Positions 42,920 through 51,697 of a stretch of 53,474 bases of DNA are shown piece by piece (the first letter of the stretch is position 1; each line of letters opens with the position of its first letter). Location of the stretch: assembly GCF_009733735.1 (NCBI RefSeq), contig NZ_WNJP01000002.1, forward strand, positions 1 to 53,474, in the 5' to 3' direction. This DNA is from Sandarakinorhabdus oryzae (GTDB lineage: Bacteria; Pseudomonadota; Alphaproteobacteria; Sphingomonadales; Sphingomonadaceae). The position numbers and the translations under genes were made by a program. Below the pieces are notes generated by a model, which made no database searches, was not told the origin of the DNA, and saw only the letters and a program-made list of their open reading frames with translations.

Positions 42920-44847
42920 GCGCGGACCGCGCCCTCATCCACGGCGTTAACGCTGTTGTGCCGGAGCGCGTCGAGCACACAACGCACGATGCCGGCGGCA
43001 TCAAGCCCGGCGTCGGCATATTGCTTCGCCGGGGCGTCATGGTCCTGATAGACATCAGGCAGGCGCAACGTGCGGATCTTGAGGCCGGCATCGAGCAGGC
43101 CTTCGTCGCTGGCCAGCGTCAGCACATGGCCGCCAAAGCCGCCGATGGCGCCCTCTTCGATCGTCACCAGCACTTCGTGGGTGGCTGCCAGCTTGCGGAT
43201 CAGCGCCATGTCGAGCGGCTTCGCAAAGCGCATGTCGGCCACGGTGGTCGAAAGCCCCTTGGCGTCGAGCGTGCCCGCAGCCGCCAACGCTTCAGCCAGG
43301 CGCGTGCCCAGCGACAGGATCGCCACCTTGCTCCCTTGCCGCACGATTCGCCCCTTGCCGATTTCCAGGCGGGTGCGGGTTTCCGGGATGGCAACGCCGG
43401 TGCCTTCGCCGCGCGGATAGCGCACGGCGATCGGGCCAGCGTCATAAACGGCAGCGGTGTGCACCATATCAGCCAGCTCGGCCTCGTCGGCGGCGGCCAT
43501 CACCACCATGTTGGGCAGGGTCGAAAGATAGGTGACATCAAACGAGCCGGCATGGGTCGCGCCGTCCGCGCCAACCAGGCCGGCGCGATCAATGGCGAAG
43601 CGCACCGGCAGGTTCTGCAGGGCGACATCATGCACCACCTGGTCGTATGCACGCTGCAGGAAGGTCGAATAAATCGCGCAGAACGGCCGCATGCCCTGGG
43701 CAGCGAGGCCGGCCGCGAAGGTGACAGCGTGCTGCTCGGCGATGCCCACGTCAAAGCTGCGCTCCGGGAAGGCCTTGGCGAAGCGATCGACACCGGTGCC
43801 CGACGGCATGGCGGCCGTGATCGCGACGATGCTCGGGTCGCGCTTGGCTTCCTCGATAAGCATGTCGCCGAACACGTTCTGATAGGCCGGCGCCTTGGGC
43901 TGAGCCTTGTGCTGGGTGCCTGACACGACGTCAAACTTGACGACACCATGATATTTGTCGGCCGACGCCTCGGCCGGGGCATAGCCCTTGCCCTTTTGCG
44001 TGACGACATGGATCAGCATCGGGCCTTCGGCGGCATCACGGACATTTTCGAGCACCGGCAGCAGGTGATCGAGATTATGACCGTCGATCGGGCCGACATA
44101 ATAGAACCCCAGTTCCTCGAACAACGTGCCCCCGCCCTGGGCGAAACCACGCGCATATTCATCAACCCGGGCAGCGGCCTTCTTCAACGGCGGCGGCAGC
44201 ACCTTGCCCGAAACCTGCTTCAGATATTCGCGCAATTCCAGGAACTTGCGGCTGGAAAGCAGGCGCGACAGATAGGCCGAAAGCGCGCCCACGGGCGGCG
44301 CGATCGACATGTCATTGTCGTTCAGGATGACCACGAGCCGGTTGCCGGCCTCGCGGGCGTTGTTCATCGCTTCATAGGCCATGCCGGCCGACATGGAGCC
44401 ATCACCGATGACGGCAATACCCTTGCCCGGCTTGTTCTGCAGCTTGTTGGCGATGGCAAAACCCAGCGCCGCCGAGATGGAGGTGCTGCTGTGCGCGGCA
44501 CCGAACGGATCAAATTCGCTCTCGCTGCGCTTGGTGAAGCCGCTGAGGCCACCACCCTGGCGCAGGGTGCGAATCCGGTCGCGCCGGCCAGTGATGATCT
44601 TGTGCGGATAGGCCTGGTGGCCGACGTCCCACACCAGTTTGTCGTCCGGGGTGTTGAACACATAATGGAGGGCAACCGTCAGCTCGACCACACCCAGGCC
44701 CGCGCCCAGATGCCCGCCGGTGACAGAGACGGCGTGGATCATTTCCTGCCGCAATTCATCGGCCAGCTGCCGCAACTGGCCAGGCTCCAGCCGGCGCAGA
44801 TCGGCCGGTATGTTGACCTGGTCGAGAAGCGGGGTTTCAAGCTTCAT
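42916..44847 (-). CDS. dxs: 1-deoxy-D-xylulose-5-phosphate synthase
   Basis: 643 residues, full length. The thiamine diphosphate motif [17 protein letters not shown] with [12 protein letters not shown] and the transketolase-like C-domain with [18 protein letters not shown] are clear. N-terminal [20 protein letters not shown] contains the family histidine. It makes DXP from pyruvate and glyceraldehyde-3-phosphate, the entry to the MEP isoprenoid pathway. It heads an operon with a secreted protein and two exporters. Confidence 0.96.
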   Translation of the reverse strand: MKLETPLLDQVNIPADLRRLEPGQLRQLADELRQEMIHAVSVTGGHLGAGLGVVELTVALHYVFNTPDDKLVWDVGHQAYPHKIITGRRDRIRTLRQGGGLSGFTKRSESEFDPFGAAHSSTSISAALGFAIANKLQNKPGKGIAVIGDGSMSAGMAYEAMNNAREAGNRLVVILNDNDMSIAPPVGALSAYLSRLLSSRKFLELREYLKQVSGKVLPPPLKKAAARVDEYARGFAQGGGTLFEELGFYYVGPIDGHNLDHLLPVLENVRDAAEGPMLIHVVTQKGKGYAPAEASADKYHGVVKFDVVSGTQHKAQPKAPAYQNVFGDMLIEEAKRDPSIVAITAAMPSGTGVDRFAKAFPERSFDVGIAEQHAVTFAAGLAAQGMRPFCAIYSTFLQRAYDQVVHDVALQNLPVRFAIDRAGLVGADGATHAGSFDVTYLSTLPNMVVMAAADEAELADMVHTAAVYDAGPIAVRYPRGEGTGVAIPETRTRLEIGKGRIVRQGSKVAILSLGTRLAEALAAAGTLDAKGLSTTVADMRFAKPLDMALIRKLAATHEVLVTIEEGAIGGFGGHVLTLASDEGLLDAGLKIRTLRLPDVYQDHDAPAKQYADAGLDAAGIVRCVLDALRHNSVNAVDEGAVRA

Positions 44848-44980
44848 GAGGACGGCTCGCGTGCTGAAAGACTTAAGGGTTTGCCCTTAGCGATTATGGC
44901 AGGCGCTGTCATCAAGACTGTCATGCTGGCCTGACAGCGGCGCCGTCCAATGCCAGCATTCGTTCGATATCGCCTTGAAA

Positions 44981-45457
44981 TCAGGCACAATTGGCGCAAA
45001 TGCCGCGCACCTCAATCACCGGACGCACCGGTGTGAAGCCCGCTGCCCGCGCTGCAGCGCGCACTTCGCTGGTAATCCGGTCATCATCGACATGAGTCGC
45101 CCCGCCGCACCGATCGCAAACCAAAAAGATGCAATCATGCGGGCAATCAGGATGCGCATTGGCGATGAAGGCGTTTGCGCTCTCAACCCGCGACGCGACA
45201 TTGTTGGCCACGAACAGATCGAGGATCCGATAGACGCTGTTCGCCGCAATGCGCCGGCCGGCGGCCGACGAGACCGCATCGGTCACATCATAGGCCGAGA
45301 CCGGGCGGTCAAAACGCGCCAGCGCGTCGAACACGGTTGCGCGCAGTGGGGTCCATTGTTCGCCGGCGCCGGTCAGGCGGGCTTGAGCGGCAGCGGCGAG
45401 ATCGGCGCGGCTGTGGTGCTGGCCGTGGCTGTGGGCGGGATGTGCCATGCTGTTCAT
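44981..45457 (-). CDS. Fur family transcriptional regulator, Zur-like
   Basis: 158 residues from the ATG at 45457; ATG at 45448 is also possible. A histidine-rich N-terminus (MAHPAHSHGQHHS) precedes the winged helix (LTGAGEQWTPLRATVFDALA, SVYRILDLFVANNVASRVES) and metal sites with C-x2-C pairs in CDRCGG and CANCA. The zinc-type cysteines and a neighbouring MerC gene favour Zur over Fur. It would repress zinc-acquisition genes when zinc is present. Confidence 0.82.
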   Translation of the reverse strand: MNSMAHPAHSHGQHHSRADLAAAAQARLTGAGEQWTPLRATVFDALARFDRPVSAYDVTDAVSSAAGRRIAANSVYRILDLFVANNVASRVESANAFIANAHPDCPHDCIFLVCDRCGGATHVDDDRITSEVRAAARAAGFTPVRPVIEVRGICANCA

Positions 45458-45504
45458 ATCAGGCTTGTGCCCCGCCGGCGCAAGATGGTGCGTCAGCCCA
45501 TGGC

Positions 45505-45873
45505 TCAGGCGGTGCGCAGCGCCTTGAGATTCTGCCAGTGCGCCGCGGCCAACAGGCTGACCCCTGCCATGGAGACCAGCATTTCGATCATCTGGCCATG
45601 GCGCACAGCCAGCGATGCGGCCATGATGGCAAGGCCCAGAAATCCCAAGGCGCCGATTGGCAGGCGACCATGACGACGCCAGCCGCGCCACAGCGCCACC
45701 GCAGCCAGCGGCATGGCAAGACCCAGGCCGACGACATGGACGCTGTGATCGAGCCAGTCACCGGTGAGCGCGAACAGACTGAGCAGCACGAAGCCCGCCA
45801 TGCAGTGCAGCAGGCACAGGCCCGACAGCCCGATGGCGATTCGGTCGAGCAGGCTGGAGGCGAGCTTCGTCAT
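45505..45873 (-). CDS. MerC domain membrane protein
   Basis: 122 residues from the ATG at 45873. Four membrane helices, the first carrying the metal-binding motif GLCLLHCMAGFVLL (Cys20, His23, Cys24). MerC proteins carry metal ions across membranes. It is 47 bp upstream of the Zur-like gene in the same direction, and a Fur-family-like palindrome lies 10 bp before its start, so zinc or another metal is the probable substrate. Confidence 0.82.
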   Translation of the reverse strand: MTKLASSLLDRIAIGLSGLCLLHCMAGFVLLSLFALTGDWLDHSVHVVGLGLAMPLAAVALWRGWRRHGRLPIGALGFLGLAIMAASLAVRHGQMIEMLVSMAGVSLLAAAHWQNLKALRTA

Positions 45874-45882
45874 GCCAAGAGA

Positions 45883-45897
45883 TGTAACATTATCACA
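45883..45897. promoter_or_regulatory. Candidate Zur/Fur-type operator
   Basis: TGTAACATTATCACA, an AT-rich imperfect palindrome (10 of 15 positions self-complementary) in an otherwise GC-rich region, 10 bp before the MerC start and 99 bp before the divergent peptidase start. The form resembles Zur boxes built from TGTAA/TTACA-type half sites. It could control both genes. Confidence 0.45.
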
Positions 45898-45995
45898 TTG
45901 TATCGTGCAAGCCATTTCGGTTACGCATTCCGGCCCCGTTGCCATGCCAGGAGCGCCGGCCTAGACCAAGCGCATCACCGCTTGGAGACCGACTG

Positions 45996-47594
45996 ATGCG
46001 CGCTTTCGTTGCCCTGATGCTGGCCAGTGCCGCCATGCCTGCTGCTGCCGCCCCCGATCTCGCCATGGTGGCGCGCATCACGGATGAAGGCATGAACCGC
46101 GGCGAAGTGGTCGAAACCATTGCCTACCTGACGGACCGGATCGGCCCGCGCATGACCAATTCGCCCGGCATGCGGATGGCCGAACGCTGGACCCAGGACA
46201 AGTTCAAGACCTGGGGCCTGAGCAACGTGCGCACCGAAGGCTTTGATTTTGGCCGTGGCTGGTCGATCGAAGGCGCCAGTGTCACGCTTGAATCGCCGCG
46301 CCGCATGAGCCTGCGCACCATTCCGGTGGCGTGGACGCCGGCCACGCCGACCGGCGGCATCACTGCGCCGTTGGTGGTCGCCCCGATGAGCAAGCCGCGG
46401 CATTTTGCTGAGTGGGCCGGCAAGCTGAAAGGCAAGATCGTGGCCATCAGCCTCCCACGGACGCCGGCCGATGCCACCAAGCCCGGTTTCGAGCGGCTGG
46501 ACGACAAGGCGATCGGCGAGCTCGACGAATATCAGCAGCCAGTGACCTCGCCGGATGATGGCGATGGCTGGTTCAAATATATCCAGTTCGGCAAGCAGTT
46601 GGACGAATTCCTGGCCAAGGAAGGCGCCTTGGGCTGGGTGCGCATGAGCTATCGCGACAATGGCCTGCTGCACGGCGAAGGCTATCAGCATCGCGACACG
46701 CCAAAGCTGACTGGGCTGGAGTTGACCGCCGAGGATTATCGCCGCCTCGCCCGCCTGGCCAAGACGGGTGACGTAACGCTGACCATCAATTCGCAGGTCA
46801 AGTTCGATGATAGCGATCCCAATGGTTACAACGTGTTGGCCGACATAATGGGCAGTGACCCAAAGGCTGGCTACGTGATGGCCGGCGCCCATCTCGACAG
46901 CTGGGTGGCCGCCGATGGTGCCGCCGACAATGGCGCCGGCTCGGCCGTGGTGATGGAGGCGGCACGCATCCTCGCCGCGCTGAAGGTGAAGCCCAAGCGC
47001 ACGATCCGCTTTGCGCTGTGGTCGGGCGAGGAGCAGGGCTTGTGGGGCTCTTCCAACTATATCGAGCGCCACCTTGCCAGCCGGCCGGCCAACCCGGATC
47101 CGGTGAAGGCTCGGCTTTCCTATGATTTCCGGATGAATCAGTATCCGATTGAAAAGAAAGCCGATTACAACCTGCTGGCAGCCTATTTCAACATCGACAA
47201 TGGCGGTGGCAAGGTGCGCGGCATCCACGCCGAGGGCAATTTTGCCGCCGTGCCGACCTTGCAGGAATGGCTGGCGCCGTTTGCCAGCATGGGGGCCGAC
47301 AAGGTGGTTGCCAGCCCCACCGGCGGCACCGATCACGAGTTCATGGCCGCCATGGGCCTGCCGGCGTTCCAGTTCATCCAGGACCCGCTCGATTACGAGA
47401 CCACTGTCCACCACAGCAGCGTCGACACCTTTGATCACCTGCGCCCGCAAGACCTGCGCCAAGCCTCGGTGATCCTGGCCAGCTTGCTGTGGGAAGCGGC
47501 CAATGCCGACAAGCCGCTGCCAGCCAAGCCCTTGCCGACCAAGCCGAAAATGACCGACCCGTTCCGTTACGTCGATCCCGACAAGAAGGATTGA
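45996..47594 (+). CDS. Secreted M28 family metallopeptidase
   Basis: 532 residues from the ATG at 45996 (GGAG upstream). A signal peptide (MRAFVALMLASAAMPAAAAP) is followed by a PA-like insert (about residues 110-290) and the zinc peptidase domain: AGAHLDSWVAADGAADNGAG (His, Asp), SGEEQGLWGSSNY (Glu pair), a later GGTDHEF and HHSSVDTFDH. This is the two-zinc aminopeptidase/carboxypeptidase arrangement. It ends in a lysine/proline-rich tail. Confidence 0.88.
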   Translation: MRAFVALMLASAAMPAAAAPDLAMVARITDEGMNRGEVVETIAYLTDRIGPRMTNSPGMRMAERWTQDKFKTWGLSNVRTEGFDFGRGWSIEGASVTLESPRRMSLRTIPVAWTPATPTGGITAPLVVAPMSKPRHFAEWAGKLKGKIVAISLPRTPADATKPGFERLDDKAIGELDEYQQPVTSPDDGDGWFKYIQFGKQLDEFLAKEGALGWVRMSYRDNGLLHGEGYQHRDTPKLTGLELTAEDYRRLARLAKTGDVTLTINSQVKFDDSDPNGYNVLADIMGSDPKAGYVMAGAHLDSWVAADGAADNGAGSAVVMEAARILAALKVKPKRTIRFALWSGEEQGLWGSSNYIERHLASRPANPDPVKARLSYDFRMNQYPIEKKADYNLLAAYFNIDNGGGKVRGIHAEGNFAAVPTLQEWLAPFASMGADKVVASPTGGTDHEFMAAMGLPAFQFIQDPLDYETTVHHSSVDTFDHLRPQDLRQASVILASLLWEAANADKPLPAKPLPTKPKMTDPFRYVDPDKKD

Positions 47595-47646
47595 TGCGAC
47601 GCCGCGCGGGCTTGGCCGGCGGCGCCATTGCGATTAGGGAGGCGGC

Positions 47647-48684
47647 ATGGCCAGTCTTGCCGCCTCCCTTCCCCGTTCTGATACCCGCCCCAAGGCAGGG
47701 CAACGCGCCGTTGCCGCTTGGCTGATCGGCATTGCGGCCCTGGTGTTTGCCATGGTCGTGGTCGGCGGCATCACCCGGCTGACCGAGAGCGGCCTTTCGA
47801 TCACGCGTTGGGATGTCGTGTCCGGCACGCTGCCGCCACTGACGGAAAGCGAGTGGAATCAGCAGTTTGCGCTCTACCAGCAGTCGAGCCAGTATCAGTT
47901 GATGAACCGCGGCATGAGCCTGGCCGCGTTCAAGAACATCTTTTTCTGGGAGTATGTCCACCGGCTGCTCGGCCGCCTGATCGGGCTGGCCTTTGCACTG
48001 CCGCTTTTCTGGTTCTGGATTCGTCGCCAGATTCCAGCCGGTTACAAGCCGCGACTGCTCGCGCTGTTCGCGCTGGGCGGGCTGCAGGGGGCGATCGGCT
48101 GGTGGATGGTCGCTTCCGGCCTTGTTGATCGCACCGAGGTCGCGCCTGAGCGGCTGGCGGTGCATTTGTGCAATGCTTTCATCATCATGGCCGGCTGCCT
48201 GTGGACCGCGCTCGATCTCATTGACGGCGATGAACCCCGCCACGACCGGCCGCGCGCCTGGGTCTGGCCGCTCGCCGCGCTGCTCTCCGTCCAGATCATC
48301 TGGGGTGCGTTCACGGCTGGCCTGCGGGCCGGCCATGCCAGCGACACCTGGCCCTTGATGTTGGGCGCGCTGGTGCCGCCGGGCATCCTCAATGGCGCCA
48401 TGGACGCGGTCGCCGATCCGGTGAGCGTGCAGTTCATCCACCGCAGTTTGGCCTGGTTCGTTGCCCTTGGTGTCCTTTTGGTGGCTGGCCGTGTCTGGCG
48501 AGCGGGCGGCGGGTGGCCGGCTGTAACATTGGCTGGCCTGGTTTTGACACAGTTCGTTCTGGGCGTTTCGGTGATCCTGAATCACGTGCCGGTCTGGCTT
48601 GGCGTTGCCCACCAGGCCGGCGCGGCGCTGCTGGTGATGGCGACGGTCTGGGCCGCGCATTGGGCAAGAAGGGGCCGGGCATGA
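47647..48684 (+). CDS. ctaA: Heme A synthase (COX15/CtaA)
   Basis: 345 residues with eight membrane helices and four haem/active-site histidines in WEYVHRLLGRLIG, LAVHLCNAFIIM, QFIHRSLAW and VAHQAGAALLV. GGITRLTESGLSITRWDVVS is diagnostic. It oxidises the C8 methyl of haem O to give haem A for cytochrome oxidase. GGGAGG lies before the start. The DUF2237 gene overlaps its end by 4 bp. Confidence 0.94.
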   Translation: MASLAASLPRSDTRPKAGQRAVAAWLIGIAALVFAMVVVGGITRLTESGLSITRWDVVSGTLPPLTESEWNQQFALYQQSSQYQLMNRGMSLAAFKNIFFWEYVHRLLGRLIGLAFALPLFWFWIRRQIPAGYKPRLLALFALGGLQGAIGWWMVASGLVDRTEVAPERLAVHLCNAFIIMAGCLWTALDLIDGDEPRHDRPRAWVWPLAALLSVQIIWGAFTAGLRAGHASDTWPLMLGALVPPGILNGAMDAVADPVSVQFIHRSLAWFVALGVLLVAGRVWRAGGGWPAVTLAGLVLTQFVLGVSVILNHVPVWLGVAHQAGAALLVMATVWAAHWARRGRA

Positions 48685-49040
48685 CCGCCAGGAATGTGCT
48701 GGGCGGGCCGCTCGCCGCCTGCAGCCAAGACCCGTTGACCGGCTGGTATCGCGACGGCTGCTGCAACACTGATGAAGCCGATCGCGGCCTTCACACGGTT
48801 TGCGCGGTGGTGACCGAAGAGTTCCTGGCCTTCAGCCGGTCGGTCGGCAATGATCTTTCGACGCCGCGGCCGGAATATGGCTTTCCCGGCCTGAACCCCG
48901 GCGACCGCTGGTGCCTGTGTGCCGGCCGCTGGGAAGAGGCGCGCGTGGCCGGCTTCGCGCCGGAGGTGGTGCTGGAGGCGACACACGAGAAGACGCTCGA
49001 GGTGACGATGCTCGGCCACCTTCAGGCCCACAGCCTGTGA
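48681..49040 (+). CDS. DUF2237 family protein
   Basis: 119 residues starting at an ATGA overlap with ctaA. The sequence NVLGGPLAACSQDPLTGWYR, DGCCNTDEADRGLHTVCAVV and GDRWCLCAGRWEEA is the conserved core of DUF2237. Cysteines in NTD-flanking CC and WCLCA are conserved in this family. No function is established. Confidence 0.85.
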   Translation: MTARNVLGGPLAACSQDPLTGWYRDGCCNTDEADRGLHTVCAVVTEEFLAFSRSVGNDLSTPRPEYGFPGLNPGDRWCLCAGRWEEARVAGFAPEVVLEATHEKTLEVTMLGHLQAHSL

Positions 49041-49050
49041 TCATTTCCCC

Positions 49051-49482
49051 GTGATTCAACAGTGGGACGGCGGCGATTTCGCCGGCGCCAAGCTGGCCGC
49101 CCTGGTTGACGGCCACATCCTCACCTACCGGCGTGACCACAAGCCCGGCATCCCCTGGCCAGGCCTGATCGATCTGCCCGGCAGCGGCCGCGAGGGCGAT
49201 GAAAGCCCGGCTGGCTGCGTTTTGCGGGAGTTGCACGAGGAGTTCGGGCTCCGGCTGCCCGAATCGCGCCTGTGGTGGGCGCGGCCGTTTCCCTCCCTGC
49301 ACCCGCCCGGCGGCACCGGCTGGTTCCTCGCCGCCCATATTGCCAGGGCCGAGGTCGCCTCTATCCGCTTCGGGGATGAAGGCCACAGCCCGCAACTGCT
49401 TGCCGTTGGTGAATTTCTGGCCGCCAGCGACGCCATCGCGCCGCTCCAGCAACGGCTCAAGTTGGTGTTGGATCGGGCCTGA
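49051..49482 (+). CDS. NUDIX hydrolase
   Basis: 143 residues from a GTG at 49051. The Nudix box is GREGDESPAGCVLRELHEEF, giving the GX5EX7REUXEEXG pattern with the metal-binding glutamates. It hydrolyses nucleoside diphosphates linked to another group; the exact substrate is unknown. It lies 10 bp after the DUF2237 gene, in the ctaA operon. Confidence 0.88.
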   Translation: MIQQWDGGDFAGAKLAALVDGHILTYRRDHKPGIPWPGLIDLPGSGREGDESPAGCVLRELHEEFGLRLPESRLWWARPFPSLHPPGGTGWFLAAHIARAEVASIRFGDEGHSPQLLAVGEFLAASDAIAPLQQRLKLVLDRA

Positions 49483-49485
49483 ACC

Positions 49486-49504
49486 GATACGGTATCAGGA
49501 TACC
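49486..49504. repeat. Overlapping short palindromes after the NUDIX gene
   Basis: GATACGGTATC (49486-49496) and GGTATCAGGATACC (49491-49504) overlap, giving three alternating GATAC/GTATC units within 19 bp, 3 bp after the NUDIX stop. It could be an operator for the ribosomal operon or a weak terminator element. Confidence 0.4.
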
Positions 49505-49529
49505 ATAGGCCAAAAACCCCGGTTTTTCC

Positions 49530-49560
49530 TTGACCTGCAGTCCGCTCTCCACCATATGGC
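49530..49560 (+). promoter_or_regulatory. Putative promoter of the rplM-rpsI operon
   Basis: TTGACC (49530-49535) is followed 19 bp later by TATGGC (49555-49560), about 60 bp before the L13 start. The -35 is good; the -10 is weak and the spacing long, so the exact -10 is uncertain. Confidence 0.4.
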
Positions 49561-49622
49561 AGCCCGACGCCGGGGCCGCAATGCCTCGGCCGTTTCGCAT
49601 TTTGAAGAACGGAATCAACGCC

Positions 49623-50099
49623 ATGCTCACCCGTATCACGGCGCCGGCCAAGCCGGCGGAAGTCGAAAAGAAGTGGCTGCTGATCGATGCGGAAGGCCTG
49701 GTTGTCGGCCGCCTCGCCTCGATCATCGCCAACCGCCTGCGCGGCAAGCACAAGGCGAATTACACCCCGCACGTCGATTGCGGTGACAATGTCATCGTCA
49801 TCAACGCCGACAAGGTGCGCTTCACCGGCAAGAAGACCACCGACAAGGTCTATTATCGCCACACCGGCCACCCCGGCGGCATCAAGGAAACCACCCCGGC
49901 CAAGATCCTGGAAGGCCGTTTCCCGGAACGCGTCATCATCAAGGCGGTCGAGCGCATGGTGCCGCGCGGCCCGCTGGGTCGCCAGCAGATGCGCAACCTG
50001 CGCGTCTTCGCCGGCACCGAACATCCGCATGTCGCCCAGTCGCCGGAAGTCCTCGACGTCAAGTCGATGAACCGCAAGAACACCACGATCGCTGGTTGA
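49623..50099 (+). CDS. rplM: 50S ribosomal protein L13
   Basis: 158 residues from the ATG at 49623. [35 protein letters not shown] and [20 protein letters not shown] are unmistakable L13 segments. It binds 23S rRNA early in assembly. It lies 11 bp upstream of rpsI, the conserved order in bacteria. Confidence 0.97.
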   Translation: MLTRITAPAKPAEVEKKWLLIDAEGLVVGRLASIIANRLRGKHKANYTPHVDCGDNVIVINADKVRFTGKKTTDKVYYRHTGHPGGIKETTPAKILEGRFPERVIIKAVERMVPRGPLGRQQMRNLRVFAGTEHPHVAQSPEVLDVKSMNRKNTTIAG

Positions 50100-50110
50100 G
50101 GAAGTAGAGC

Positions 50111-50620
50111 ATGTCTGACAATCGCCAGTCCCTCGCCGATCTCGGCAATCTCGACGCCGAAGCCCCGGTCAACACCGCGCACACCGGTGGTGGCGGCCCG
50201 CCCGCTCCGCTGCGCGAGCAGGAAATCGATGCACAGGGCCGCGCCTATGCCACCGGCAAGCGCAAGAACGCCATCGCTCGCGTGTGGCTGAAGCCCGGCA
50301 CCGGCAAGATCACGGTCAACGGCCGTGACCAGACCGTCTATTTCGCCCGTCCGTCGCTGCGCCTGGTCATCAACCAGCCGTTCGACGTGGCCGAGCGCCG
50401 TGATCAGTATGACGTGGTCGCCACCGTGGTTGGCGGCGGCCTCTCCGGCCAGGCCGGCGCCGTGAAGCACGGCATCGCCCAGGCGCTGACCAAGTATGAA
50501 CCCGCCCTGCGCACCCCGGTGAAGCAGGCCGGCTTCCTGACCCGCGACCCGCGGGTTGTCGAACGCAAGAAGTATGGCAAGGCCAAGGCCCGCCGCAGCT
50601 TCCAGTTCAGCAAGCGCTGA
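50111..50620 (+). CDS. rpsI: 30S ribosomal protein S9
   Basis: 169 residues, longer than the E. coli protein (about 130) because of an acidic N-terminal extension of about 45 residues ([20 protein letters not shown]), common in alphaproteobacteria. The core has [20 protein letters not shown], and the C-terminus RRSFQFSKR reaches the P-site tRNA. GAGGAAG precedes the start. Confidence 0.97.
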   Translation: MSDNRQSLADLGNLDAEAPVNTAHTGGGGPPAPLREQEIDAQGRAYATGKRKNAIARVWLKPGTGKITVNGRDQTVYFARPSLRLVINQPFDVAERRDQYDVVATVVGGGLSGQAGAVKHGIAQALTKYEPALRTPVKQAGFLTRDPRVVERKKYGKAKARRSFQFSKR

Positions 50621-50643
50621 TCCGGATCATCGGTTCAAGATCA

Positions 50644-50673
50644 ACGCCGGGGTGGCAACACCCCGGCGTTTTT
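50644..50673 (+). terminator. Rho-independent terminator of the rplM-rpsI operon
   Basis: ACGCCGGGGT (50644-50653) and ACCCCGGCGT (50660-50669) pair perfectly over 10 bp around a 6-nt loop, followed by TTTTT (50669-50673). It is 24 bp after the S9 stop. Confidence 0.92.
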
Positions 50674-50842
50674 CATTGTGCCTCCGGTACGCGACAGGCC
50701 GTTCAGAAATACTGATATTATGTTCATTAACAACGGCTTGTCGTTCAAAATCATCGGTTCGTCGCACGCCCTCTTCGGTTCATCTGGGCTTCAGGAAAAT
50801 TTGGTCACGGGCGCATTTCCAACCCCCCATTTGGAGCGTCTC

Positions 50843-51616
50843 ATGTCCTTCACAATGAACAATGTTTCGAAACTGGCCATCGCCGCACTGGCACTGGCCG
50901 CCACCCCCGCTCTGGCTGAAACCAAGTTCGACGGCGTCTATGCCGGCGCCGTGGCCAGCCTGCAGCTGCACGGTTCCAAGAACGCGCCGACCGAAGGCAC
51001 CGCTGCCTTCCAGGCGCTGCCGGCCGGCACCGTGCCGTCATCGCTGTCGCTCGACGACAATGAAGGCTTCCGGGGCGGCGTGCTCGCCGGCTGGAACGGC
51101 TCGTCGGGCACGCTGGTCTATGGCCTCGAAGCCGACGTGCTGTTCGGTACCACCCGTGGCGGCGCCAGCTTCTCCGGCGCGGCCATCCCGGATCTGGCGC
51201 CCAACGGCCTGACCACCAGCGCCAGCCGCCGCATCCGCACCAGTGGCTCGCTGCGCGCCCGGCTGGGCACCACCCTGGGTGAAGACCTGCTGCTCTATGC
51301 CACCGGCGGCGTGGCCGTGGCCGACACGCGCGGCAATGCCGATGTGGTGGTGAACGGCGCCCCCACCGTGGCCTGGACCGGTGAACGCAACCAGGCGCGC
51401 TGGGGCTGGACGATCGGCGCCGGCGCCGAGTTCAAGCTGACCAGCGCCATCAGCCTGCGCGGCGAATATCTCTACACCGATCTGGGCCGCCAGTCGGTGC
51501 TGGCCACCGGCAACAGCAACGTGCGCGGCATCGCTGCCCTGAACGGTGTCGATTACCAGGTGGGCCTGCCCTATCGCAACGGCACCGCCCGCGTGGCCCT
51601 GATCGCCAGGTTCTGA
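50843..51616 (+). CDS. Outer membrane beta-barrel (Omp25/porin-like) protein
   Basis: 257 residues from the ATG at 50843 (TGGAGCG upstream). Signal peptide (NVSKLAIAALALAATPALAE), then FDGVYAGAVASLQLHG, GGVLAGWNGSSGTLVYGLEA, RARLGTTLGEDLLLYATGGV, GWTIGAGAEFKLTSAISLRG and a C-terminal RVALIARF ending in Phe. This matches alphaproteobacterial surface-barrel proteins of the Omp25/31 type. It is monocistronic after the S9 terminator. Confidence 0.82.
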   Translation: MSFTMNNVSKLAIAALALAATPALAETKFDGVYAGAVASLQLHGSKNAPTEGTAAFQALPAGTVPSSLSLDDNEGFRGGVLAGWNGSSGTLVYGLEADVLFGTTRGGASFSGAAIPDLAPNGLTTSASRRIRTSGSLRARLGTTLGEDLLLYATGGVAVADTRGNADVVVNGAPTVAWTGERNQARWGWTIGAGAEFKLTSAISLRGEYLYTDLGRQSVLATGNSNVRGIAALNGVDYQVGLPYRNGTARVALIARF

Positions 51617-51697
51617 TCGGCGCAGCGGCTCTGGGTGGCTGTGTCCAGCCCGGAGCCGCTCCCGGCAGCGTCCTATGCCAATCGCCTTAAGGGGAAA

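Noticed and set aside
45975-47462. A 495-codon open frame on the minus strand
   Set aside because: Antisense to the M28 peptidase gene with its full set of zinc ligands.
47374-48660. A 428-codon open frame on the minus strand
   Set aside because: Antisense to ctaA, which is complete and well conserved.
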